From assembly GCF_014207935.1 (NCBI RefSeq), contig NZ_JACHLL010000002.1, positions 739,865 through 803,864 on the forward strand: DNA of 64,000 nt, read 5' to 3'. This document shows, in pieces, positions 39,776 to 48,900 of this stretch; positions within the stretch are counted from its first letter, which is position 1; each line of letters starts with the position of its first letter. Below the pieces are notes generated by a model, which was not told the DNA's origin, ran no database searches, and saw nothing but the letters and a program-made list of their open reading frames with translations. This DNA is from Pseudomonas fluvialis. GTDB taxonomy: Bacteria; Pseudomonadota; Gammaproteobacteria; Pseudomonadales; Pseudomonadaceae. The translations under genes were made by a program, and so were the position numbers.

Positions 39776-40576
39776 ATGCCTGATGTAACCCTGACCACCC
39801 TGCAAGAGCTGAAGCAGCGCGGCGAAAAGATCGCCATGCTCACGGCCTACGACGCCACCTTCGCCCAGGCTGCCTGCCAGGCCGGCGTCGACGTGCTGCT
39901 GGTGGGCGACTCGCTGGGCATGGTCCTGCAAGGCCAGGACAGCACACTGCCGGTCAGCGTTGCCGACATGGCCTACCACACCGCTGCCGTTAAGCGCGGC
40001 AACCGGGGCGCCCTGATCCTCGCCGACCTGCCGTTCATGAGCTACGCCAGCCTGGAGCAAACCTTCACCAACTGCGCCGCGCTGATGCAGGCCGGTGCGC
40101 ACATGGTCAAACTGGAAGGTGCGGCCTGGCTGGCCGAGCCGATCCGCCTGCTGGCCGAACGCGGCATTCCGGTTTGCGCCCACCTCGGTCTGACCCCTCA
40201 GGCGGTCAACATCCTCGGCGGCTATAAGGTCCAGGGCCGCCAGGAAGCCCAGGCCCGTCAGCTGCGTGCCGATGCCATGGCACTGGAGCAGGCCGGTGCC
40301 GCCATGCTCCTGCTCGAATGCGTACCCAGCGCCCTCGCCGCGGAAATCACCCAATCGGTGAAGATTCCGGTGATCGGCATTGGCGCTGGCATCGATACCG
40401 ATGGCCAGGTCCTGGTGTTGCACGACATGCTCGGCCTGGCCCTGTCCGGACGCACGCCGAAGTTCGTGAAGAACTTCATGGACGGCCAACCTTCCATCCA
40501 GGCAGCACTGGCCGCCTACGTGACTGCTGTCAAGGAGCGCAGCTTCCCCGCTGCCGAACACGGATTTTCTGCATGA
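39776..40576 (+). CDS. panB: 3-methyl-2-oxobutanoate hydroxymethyltransferase
   Basis: First committed step of pantothenate synthesis, forming ketopantoate. The ATG at 39776 ([20 protein letters not shown]) has GAGG 8 bases upstream. ATGs 6 and 18 bases earlier sit too close to or before that site. Motifs are [10 protein letters not shown] (about 21-30), [10 protein letters not shown] (about 42-51) and [16 protein letters not shown] (196-211). Length 266. It overlaps panC by 4 bases (ATGA). Confidence 0.96.
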   Translation: MPDVTLTTLQELKQRGEKIAMLTAYDATFAQAACQAGVDVLLVGDSLGMVLQGQDSTLPVSVADMAYHTAAVKRGNRGALILADLPFMSYASLEQTFTNCAALMQAGAHMVKLEGAAWLAEPIRLLAERGIPVCAHLGLTPQAVNILGGYKVQGRQEAQARQLRADAMALEQAGAAMLLLECVPSALAAEITQSVKIPVIGIGAGIDTDGQVLVLHDMLGLALSGRTPKFVKNFMDGQPSIQAALAAYVTAVKERSFPAAEHGFSA

Positions 40577-41427
40577 ACACCGTCAAGACCGTGCGCGAAC
40601 TGCGCGCCGCCATCGCCCGCGCGCGCGCCGAAGGCAAGCGCATCGGCTTCGTGCCAACCATGGGCAACCTGCACAGCGGCCACGTCGCCCTGGTGGAAAA
40701 AGCCAGCCAGCGCGCCGACTTCGTGGTGGCCAGCATCTTCGTCAACCCGCTGCAGTTCGGCCCCAACGAAGACCTCGCCAAATACCCGCGCACTCTCGCC
40801 GCCGACCAGGAAAAACTGGTCAGCGCCGGCTGCCACCTGCTGTTCGCCCCGACGCCAGAAGAGATGTACCCCCAGGGCATGGACGACCAGACCCGCATCA
40901 GCGTGCCGGTGGTTTCCGAAGGCCTCTGCGGTGGCAGTCGCCCGGGGCACTTCGAGGGCGTCGCCACCGTGGTGACCAAACTGTTCAACATGGTCCAGCC
41001 GGACCTGGCGATCTTTGGCGAGAAGGATTTCCAGCAACTGGCGGTGATCCGCAAGCTAGTGCGTGACCTCAACCTGCCGGTGCAGATCTTCGGCGAGCCG
41101 ACCGTACGTGCCGACGATGGCCTGGCACTGTCATCGCGCAACGGCTACCTCAGCGCCGAACAACGCCAGGTGGCACCGCAGCTGTTCGCCACCCTCAAGG
41201 ACATGGCCGACAGCATCTGTGGCGGCCGCGACGATTTCTCGCGCCTGACCCTGGATGGCCTCAAGCACCTGGAGAAGGCTGGCTTCCGCCCCGATTACCT
41301 GGAAATCCGCGAAGCAGGCAGCCTGCGTCCGGCCCAGGCCGGCGACAAGGAACTGGTGATTCTGGTGGCCGCCTACCTCGGCACCACGCGCCTGATCGAC
41401 AACCTGGCCTTCACCAGCCATCCCTGA
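40573..41427 (+). CDS. panC: Pantothenate synthetase
   Basis: ATP-dependent condensation of pantoate with beta-alanine. The adenylate-forming HIGH-type motif is in [16 protein letters not shown] (about 26-41). Further markers are [17 protein letters not shown] (about 57-73) and [15 protein letters not shown] near 182-196. Length 284. The start overlaps the panB stop by four bases. panD, which follows panC in P. aeruginosa, is not here; pgi comes next. Confidence 0.97.
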   Translation: MNTVKTVRELRAAIARARAEGKRIGFVPTMGNLHSGHVALVEKASQRADFVVASIFVNPLQFGPNEDLAKYPRTLAADQEKLVSAGCHLLFAPTPEEMYPQGMDDQTRISVPVVSEGLCGGSRPGHFEGVATVVTKLFNMVQPDLAIFGEKDFQQLAVIRKLVRDLNLPVQIFGEPTVRADDGLALSSRNGYLSAEQRQVAPQLFATLKDMADSICGGRDDFSRLTLDGLKHLEKAGFRPDYLEIREAGSLRPAQAGDKELVILVAAYLGTTRLIDNLAFTSHP

Positions 41428-41441
41428 GCCCGACTTGAAAA

Positions 41442-41462
41442 GCGCAAGCCATTGGCTTGCGC
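41442..41462 (+). other. Stem-loop after panC
   Basis: A 9-bp perfect stem (41442-41450 with 41454-41462) has a 3-base loop, 14 bases after panC and without a T-run. It probably stabilises the panBC mRNA 3' end or works together with the next hairpin. Confidence 0.5.
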
Positions 41463-41479
41463 CGCATAACCGCTAGAAT
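41452..41479 (+). promoter_or_regulatory. Candidate pgi promoter
   Basis: TTGGCT (41452-41457), a 16-base spacer and TAGAAT (41474-41479) lie about 70 bases before the pgi ATG. The box overlaps the hairpin after panC, and the predicted start falls inside the next terminator hairpin, so this is tentative. Confidence 0.4.
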
Positions 41480-41481
41480 CA

Positions 41482-41508
41482 AGCCCGGCCCATGCCGGGC
41501 TTTTGTTG
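41482..41508 (+). terminator. Terminator of panBC
   Basis: An 8-bp stem (41482-41489 with 41494-41501) has a 4-base loop followed by tttgttg, a standard intrinsic terminator separating panC from pgi. Confidence 0.85.
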
Positions 41509-41546
41509 AATACACTCCCCGTTCGCTCTCACGCTGCAAGGTTCTT

Positions 41547-43211
41547 ATGGATCATCACCTGACACCCCTCGATGTCACCCAACTGGCCAACTGGAAGGCC
41601 CTCACCGAGCACCGTGAAGCCATGGGCGAGTTCAGCATGCGTGCTGCCTTCGCCAGTGACAGCCAGCGCTTCCAGCGTTTCAGCCTGTATGCCTGCGGCC
41701 TGATGCTGGACTACTCGAAGAACCTGATTACCGAGCAGACCCTCGAACTGCTGGTCAAACTAGCCGAAGAAGCGCAACTGGGCGATGCCATCAGGGCCAT
41801 GTTCAACGGCCAGGTGATCAATGCCTCGGAGCAGCGCCCGGTACTGCACACCGCCCTGCGCCGTCCGGTGGGTGACAAGGTGTTCGTCGCCGGCAAGAAC
41901 ATCATGCCCGACGTGCATCAGGTGCTGCAGCAGATGACCGACCTGGTCACCCGCCTGCACAACGGTCTGTGGCGCGGCTACAGCGAGAAGGTCATCACCG
42001 ATGTGGTCAACATCGGCATCGGTGGCTCCTTCCTCGGCCCGCAGCTGGTCTCCGAGGCCCTTCTGCCCTTCGCCCAGAAGGGCGTGCGCTGCCACTACCT
42101 GGCCAACGTCGACGGCAGCGAGTTCCGCGAGCTGGTCAGCAAGCTGTCGGCGGAAACCACCCTGTTCATTGTCTCCAGCAAATCCTTCAGCACCCTGGAA
42201 ACCCTGAAAAACGCCCAGGCGGCAAGAGCCTGGTACCTCGCCCAAGGCGGCAGTGAGGCCGAGCTGCACCGCCACTTCATCGCCGTATCGAGCAACGTCG
42301 CGGCGGCCAAGGCGTTCGGCATCCGCGAGGAAAACGTGCTGCCGATGTGGGACTGGGTAGGTGGGCGCTACTCGCTGTGGTCGGCCATCGGTCTGCCGAT
42401 CGCCATGTCCATTGGCATCTCCAACTTCAAGGAAATGCTCTCCGGCGCCTATGCCATGGACCAGCATTTCCAGAGCGCCCCCTTCGAACGCAACATCCCG
42501 GTGCTGCTGGCTCTGCTGGGCGTCTGGTACGGCGACTTCTGGGGTGCACGCAGCCAGGCGATCCTGCCGTACGACTATTACCTGCGCAACATCACCGACC
42601 ACCTGCAGCAGCTGGACATGGAGTCCAACGGCAAGAGCGTGCGCCAGGATGGTTCGCCGATCACCGCCGGCACCGGCCCGGTGATCTGGGGCGGCGTCGG
42701 CTGCAATGGCCAGCATGCCTATCACCAGTTGCTGCACCAGGGCAGCCAGCTGATCCCGGCCGACTTCATCGTGCCGGTGTCCAGCTACAACCCGGTGGCC
42801 GACCACCACCAGTGGCTGTATGCCAACTGCCTGTCGCAGAGCCAGGCGCTGATGCAGGGCAAGAGCCGCGCGGAAGCTGAGGCTGAACTGCGGGGCAAGG
42901 GCCTGCCGGAAAGCGAAGTGCAGCGCCTGGCGCCACACAAGGTGATCCCCGGCAACCGGCCGAGCAACACCCTGGTGCTGGAACGCATCAGCCCGCGCCG
43001 CCTCGGTGCGCTGATCGCCATGTACGAACACAAGGTCTATGTCCAGAGCGTGCTCTGGGGCGTCAATGCCTTCGACCAGTGGGGCGTTGAGCTGGGCAAG
43101 GAGCTGGGTAAGAACGTCTACTCGCGCCTGACCGGCAGCGACGACAGCCAGGCCGATGACGGCTCGACCCAGGGCCTGATCGAGTTCTTCCGCGGTCGCC
43201 ACCGCGGCTAA
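41547..43211 (+). CDS. pgi: Glucose-6-phosphate isomerase
   Basis: Interconverts glucose-6-phosphate and fructose-6-phosphate; in Pseudomonas it mainly works in the gluconeogenic direction. The ATG at 41547 gives [20 protein letters not shown] and 554 residues, the usual length. Family signatures are [16 protein letters not shown] (about 152-167), [17 protein letters not shown] near 269-285, and [20 protein letters not shown] in the C-terminal part. It is monocistronic between two terminators. Confidence 0.98.
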   Translation: MDHHLTPLDVTQLANWKALTEHREAMGEFSMRAAFASDSQRFQRFSLYACGLMLDYSKNLITEQTLELLVKLAEEAQLGDAIRAMFNGQVINASEQRPVLHTALRRPVGDKVFVAGKNIMPDVHQVLQQMTDLVTRLHNGLWRGYSEKVITDVVNIGIGGSFLGPQLVSEALLPFAQKGVRCHYLANVDGSEFRELVSKLSAETTLFIVSSKSFSTLETLKNAQAARAWYLAQGGSEAELHRHFIAVSSNVAAAKAFGIREENVLPMWDWVGGRYSLWSAIGLPIAMSIGISNFKEMLSGAYAMDQHFQSAPFERNIPVLLALLGVWYGDFWGARSQAILPYDYYLRNITDHLQQLDMESNGKSVRQDGSPITAGTGPVIWGGVGCNGQHAYHQLLHQGSQLIPADFIVPVSSYNPVADHHQWLYANCLSQSQALMQGKSRAEAEAELRGKGLPESEVQRLAPHKVIPGNRPSNTLVLERISPRRLGALIAMYEHKVYVQSVLWGVNAFDQWGVELGKELGKNVYSRLTGSDDSQADDGSTQGLIEFFRGRHRG

Positions 43212-43230
43212 GCAGCGCACCTTCCCCAGT

Positions 43231-43267
43231 AAAAGCCGACCCTGCCGCACAGCCGGTCGGCTTTTTT
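43231..43267 (+). terminator. Terminator of pgi
   Basis: Stem aaagccgacc with ggtcggcttt encloses a 13-base loop and is followed by six T residues. Confidence 0.88.
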
Positions 43268-43316
43268 GTCGCCATCGGCTGACCGATATGCCGGCCATAT
43301 ACTGCGTCCCGGCTAT

Positions 43317-43340
43317 TGAACCAAGCAGTTGCTTGGTTCA
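43317..43340. promoter_or_regulatory. 24-bp perfect palindrome before acs, candidate operator
   Basis: Two 11-base arms (43317-43327 with 43330-43340) around a GT centre form a perfect inverted repeat, tgaaccaagca/tgcttggttca, 41 bases before the acs ATG. A tatact -10-like hexamer sits at 43297-43302, so a bound protein would sit just downstream of the start. The symmetry and spacing look like the operator of a TetR-family dimer; the protein is unknown. No T-run follows, so it is not a terminator. Confidence 0.7.
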
Positions 43341-43381
43341 CCCTAGCGCCCATCGCGGAATCACAACAATAAGGACCCGCC

Positions 43382-45319
<1,938 letters not shown>

Positions 45320-45328
45320 CACCGCCTT

Positions 45329-45393
45329 TGTAGGAGCCCGCTTGCTGACGATCTCTCGACAGTGCGCTGATCGCCAGCAAGCTGGCTCCTACA
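45329..45393. repeat. Pseudomonas REP pair (REPIN-like)
   Basis: Two inverted 24-base arms (45329-45352 and 45370-45393), starting tgtaggag and ending cgat, match at 22 of 24 positions across a 17-base spacer. The sequence type (TGTAGGAGCCAGCTTGCTGG) is a well-known dispersed Pseudomonas REP. It lies just after acs and before the MpaB-type gene. Only one pair was noticed in the window. Confidence 0.9.
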
Positions 45394-45423
45394 GGTCTCC
45401 CCCCGTATATCGAGTTTGCCCCC

Positions 45424-46302
45424 ATGGAATTTCTCCGCCGCCGCATCGAAGCCCAGGTACTCAGCCTCAGCGGCATCGTCCTCGGCCAGATCGACTTCAG
45501 CCAGCCCAAGGGCGATCCCGGCCTGTTCGGCCCCGAGGCGGTGTGCTGGCAGGTGCATGGTGACTTCACCAGCATGATGGTCGGCGGCATCAGCGCCCTG
45601 CTCCTGCAGGCCCTGCATCCGCTGGCGCTGGCCGGCGTGTGGGACCACTCGAACTTCCGTGAGGACCTGATCGGTCGCTTGCGCCGTACCGGTCAGTTCA
45701 TCTCCGGCACCACCTTCGGCTCGCGCCGTGACGCCGACTGGCTGATCGAAAAGGTACGCACCATCCACCTGCAGGTGGTCGGTACCGCGCCGGACGGACG
45801 GCCCTACGCGGCCAGCGACCCAGCCCTTCTGACCTGGGTACACGTGGCCGAGGTGTCGAGCTTTCTCGCCGCCCACCTGCGCTACCGCAACCCGCAGCTG
45901 AGTGGTGCCGACCAGGACCGCTACTACGCAGAAGTCGCGCTGATCGCCGAGCGCCTGGGCGCCGATAACGTACCGAAATCCCGCGCCGAGGTGGTCGCCT
46001 ACCTTGCCGCCATCCGCCCGCAGCTACTGTGTGACGAGCGCTCGCGGGAAATCCTCCGTATCCTGCTCGCCGCCCCGGCACCCAGCACGCTGGCCGTGCC
46101 GGTGGGCAAGCTGCTGATGCAGGCCGGCATCGACCTGCTGCCCGACTGGGCCCAGACCATGCTTGAGCAGCACATCGGAGCTGCTCGCAGTCGCGCCATC
46201 CAAGCCGGGGTGAATAGCCTGGCTCCGGCCCTGCGCTGGGCCGTGCGTGGCGGTGCCATCCACCACGCCCGTCGACGCATGGGCCTGCCGTCGCGCGGCT
46301 GA
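45424..46302 (+). CDS. Oxygenase MpaB family protein (DUF2236)
   Basis: Member of the DUF2236/MpaB-type family. Some homologues, such as latex-clearing protein and MpaB', are haem-dependent oxygenases; the substrate here is unknown. Family features are the N-terminal VCWQVHGDFTSMMVGGISAL (about 40-59), ALHPLALAGVWDHSNF, a likely haem-ligand region TWVHVAEVSSFL near 139-150, and a His/Arg-rich C-terminus. No signal peptide, length 292. There is no strong ribosome site before the ATG. It stands alone after the REP pair. Confidence 0.82.
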   Translation: MEFLRRRIEAQVLSLSGIVLGQIDFSQPKGDPGLFGPEAVCWQVHGDFTSMMVGGISALLLQALHPLALAGVWDHSNFREDLIGRLRRTGQFISGTTFGSRRDADWLIEKVRTIHLQVVGTAPDGRPYAASDPALLTWVHVAEVSSFLAAHLRYRNPQLSGADQDRYYAEVALIAERLGADNVPKSRAEVVAYLAAIRPQLLCDERSREILRILLAAPAPSTLAVPVGKLLMQAGIDLLPDWAQTMLEQHIGAARSRAIQAGVNSLAPALRWAVRGGAIHHARRRMGLPSRG

Positions 46303-46401
46303 CCGGTCGGTTCGCAGGCTGGTCGCCGGCAAAGCGTCTGTGCCACCATAGCGCCCCTGCCGCGGCCAGTCCGCGCCCCACTGTTTTCGAGGAGCCCCGC
46401 C

Positions 46402-47583
46402 ATGCAAGAGGTCGTCATCGTCGCCGCCACCCGTACTGCCATCGGCAGTTTCCAGGGCTCACTGGCCGCCATTCCCGCCGTAGACCTGGGTGCCGCGGTG
46501 ATCCAGCGCCTGCTGGAACAGACCGGCCTGAACGGCAGCGAAGTGGATGAAGTGATCCTCGGCCAGGTCCTCACCGCCGGCGCCGGCCAGAACCCGGCAC
46601 GCCAGACGGTCATCAAGGCCGGTCTGCCGCACACGGTCCCGGCGATGACCATCAACAAGGTCTGCGGCTCCGGCCTCAAGGCCCTGCACCTGGCCACCCA
46701 GGCGATCCGTTGTGGCGATGCCGACGTGATCATCGCGGGCGGTCAGGAGAACATGAGCCAGTCGCCCTATGTCATGCCCGCCGCCCGCACCGGCCAGCGC
46801 ATGGGCCACGGCAAACTGATCGACACCATGATCCAGGATGGCCTGTGGGACGCCTTCAACGACTACCACATGGGTATCACCGCCGAGAACCTGGTGGACA
46901 AGTACGGCATCAGCCGCGAGGAGCAGGATGCCTTCGCCGCCGCCTCCCAGGCCAAGGCTGCCGCCGCCATCGAGGCCGGGCGCTTTAATGACGAGATCAC
47001 CCCGATCCTGATTCCTTCGCGCAAAGGCGAGCCGGTCAGCTTCGCCACCGACGAGCAGCCGCGTGCCGGCACCACCGCCGAGTCGCTGGCCAAGCTCAAG
47101 CCGGCGTTCAAGAAGGACGGCAGCGTCACCGCCGGCAACGCCTCCACCCTCAACGACGGCGCCGCCGCCGTGCTGCTGATGAGTGCCGACAAGGCCAAGG
47201 AGCTGGGCCTGCCGGTACTGGCACGTATCGCCGGCTACGCCAATGCCGGCGTCGATCCGGCCATCATGGGCATCGGCCCGGTCTGCGCCACCCAGCGCGC
47301 CCTGGCCAAGGCCGGCTGGCAGCTGGACGACCTCGACCTGATCGAGGCCAACGAAGCCTTTGCCGCCCAGGCCCTGGCCGTCGGCAAGGAGCTGAGCTGG
47401 GATGCCGGCAGGGTCAACGTCAACGGCGGCGCCATCGCCCTCGGTCATCCGATCGGCGCCTCCGGCTGCCGTATCCTGGTCAGCCTGCTGCACGAGATGA
47501 TCAAGCGCGACGCCAAGAAAGGCCTGGCCACTCTCTGCATCGGTGGCGGTCAGGGTGTGGCCCTCGCAATCGAACGTGCCTGA
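46402..47583 (+). CDS. Acetyl-CoA C-acetyltransferase (thiolase)
   Basis: Biosynthetic-type thiolase condensing two acetyl-CoA units or cleaving acetoacetyl-CoA. Catalytic residues are Cys88 ([11 protein letters not shown]), His349 ([10 protein letters not shown]) and Cys379 (CIGGGQGVA). Length 393. It could serve acetoacetate use or PHB supply, but no PHB or ketone-body gene is adjacent. GGAG precedes the ATG, and a clear terminator follows. Confidence 0.95.
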   Translation: MQEVVIVAATRTAIGSFQGSLAAIPAVDLGAAVIQRLLEQTGLNGSEVDEVILGQVLTAGAGQNPARQTVIKAGLPHTVPAMTINKVCGSGLKALHLATQAIRCGDADVIIAGGQENMSQSPYVMPAARTGQRMGHGKLIDTMIQDGLWDAFNDYHMGITAENLVDKYGISREEQDAFAAASQAKAAAAIEAGRFNDEITPILIPSRKGEPVSFATDEQPRAGTTAESLAKLKPAFKKDGSVTAGNASTLNDGAAAVLLMSADKAKELGLPVLARIAGYANAGVDPAIMGIGPVCATQRALAKAGWQLDDLDLIEANEAFAAQALAVGKELSWDAGRVNVNGGAIALGHPIGASGCRILVSLLHEMIKRDAKKGLATLCIGGGQGVALAIERA

Positions 47584-47601
47584 ACCGACTGACGACGGAG
47601 C

Positions 47602-47628
47602 AACGCCGGCCTAGTGCCGGCGTTTTTC
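47602..47628 (+). terminator. Terminator of the thiolase gene
   Basis: A 9-bp stem (47602-47610 with 47616-47624) has a 5-base loop and T-rich tail, 18 bases after the stop codon. Confidence 0.88.
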
Positions 47629-47668
47629 TTGGTAAACTGCGCGCCTTCCTTTTGCCGAGACGCCGCGC

Positions 47669-48685
47669 ATGTCCTCTCTCGACCAGGCGCTGCGCGCCGC
47701 CCTCGCCGCCCGGGAAACCCTGCTGGCGCAGCTGCACAGCCAGGGCACCGACTGCTACCGCCTGTTCCACGGCAGCCAGGAGGGCGCCCCGGGCCTCACG
47801 GCCGACCGTTACGGTCCGCAACTGCTGGTGCAGAGCTTCCACCACCCCGTCGAGCGCGACGACCTGCTGCAACTGCACGCGACCATCAACCAGGCTCTGG
47901 GACTGGAACTACAGCTGGTCTACAACGACCGCTCCGGCAGCAATTCGCGGATCGACCGCAGCGACCCGGTGTACCAGATAGAGCCTGCCGCCCTGGAAGA
48001 TCAGATCGGCCACGAGTGGGGGCTCAACTACCGGGTGCGTGCCCGTCATCCCGGGCAGGACCCGCTGCTGTTTCTCGACCTGCGCAATACCCGGGGCTGG
48101 ATCAAGGCTCACAGCGCAGGTAAATCGGTACTCAATCTGTTCGCCTACACCTGTGGCGTCGGCCTGTGTGCCGCAGCCGGTGGTGCCAGCGAAGTGGTCA
48201 ACCTCGACTTTGCCGAGGGCAATCTGGAGGTGGGCAAGGAGAACGGCGCGCTGAACCCGCAGTTGCCGACCATGCAGTTCATCCAGTCCGACTACTTCCC
48301 GGCCATCCGCCAGCTCGCTGGCCTGCCGGTCAGCACGCGGCGCGGGCAGAAGCTGCCGCACTATCCTCGCCTCGAACAGCGCCAGTTCGATCTGGTGCTG
48401 CTCGACCCGCCAGCCTGGGCCAAGAGTGCCTTTGGCACAGTAGACCTGCTGCGCGATTACCAGAGCCTGCTCAAGCCGGCCCTGCTGGCAACCGCCAAGG
48501 GTGGCACGCTGATCTGCTGTAACAACCTGGCCAGGGTCGAGCTGGAAGACTGGCGCCAGCAGGTGCTGCGCTGCGCGGAAAAACTCGGCAGACCGGTTCG
48601 GGATTGCCAGGTGATCCGCCCGGCCGACGATTTCCCCTCACGGGACGGCAAGCCGCCGCTGAAAACCCTGCGCCTGCAACTCTAA
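47669..48685 (+). CDS. Class I SAM-dependent methyltransferase, RlmI-like
   Basis: Probable rRNA or nucleic-acid cytosine methyltransferase of the RlmI/RlmK type (COG1092). The N-terminal about 110 residues form the EEHEA-like part. The SAM-binding motif is VLNLFAYTCGVGLCAA (about 153-168), followed by VNLDFAEGN and the catalytic LLDPPAWAKS (about 248-257). A conserved LDLRNTRGWI lies at about 135-144. Length 338, shorter at the N-terminus than E. coli RlmI because a PUA domain is missing. Its TAA stop is the first codon of the repeat element that follows. Confidence 0.85.
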   Translation: MSSLDQALRAALAARETLLAQLHSQGTDCYRLFHGSQEGAPGLTADRYGPQLLVQSFHHPVERDDLLQLHATINQALGLELQLVYNDRSGSNSRIDRSDPVYQIEPAALEDQIGHEWGLNYRVRARHPGQDPLLFLDLRNTRGWIKAHSAGKSVLNLFAYTCGVGLCAAAGGASEVVNLDFAEGNLEVGKENGALNPQLPTMQFIQSDYFPAIRQLAGLPVSTRRGQKLPHYPRLEQRQFDLVLLDPPAWAKSAFGTVDLLRDYQSLLKPALLATAKGGTLICCNNLARVELEDWRQQVLRCAEKLGRPVRDCQVIRPADDFPSRDGKPPLKTLRLQL

Positions 48686-48828
48686 CAGACGGTTGAAAAA
48701 CGTTGGCGAGGCAGCCAGCGCAAGGCAAAAACAGGCGAAGAAGCGCAGTTTACAAATAGTAAATGAGCATTTTGAGCCTGTTTTTAACGCTGCATGGGCA
48801 ACGCAGGTAGGTTTTCAACGGCCTGTTA
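48683..48828. mobile_element. 146-bp terminal-inverted-repeat element (MITE-like)
   Basis: The ends taacagacggttgaaaa (48683-48699) and ttttcaacggcctgtta (48812-48828) are inverted repeats matching at 15 of 17 positions. Inside is a second inverted pair, caaaaacaggc with gcctgtttttaac. The element encodes no protein. I recall similar sequences as dispersed intergenic repeats in Pseudomonas, but copy number cannot be tested here. The left end supplies the TAA stop codon of the methyltransferase gene. Confidence 0.75.
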
Positions 48829-48900
48829 AAGCCCGCTAGACCACTTCCCGCCTTGCCAGCCATACTCAGGACATCACGTGTCGGGAAAGTGCACACAGCC

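Noticed and set aside
48829..48900. Extended N-terminus for the DUF748 protein starting at 48853
   Set aside because: The added residues lack hydrophobic character and precede the clear membrane anchor that starts at the ATG at 48901.
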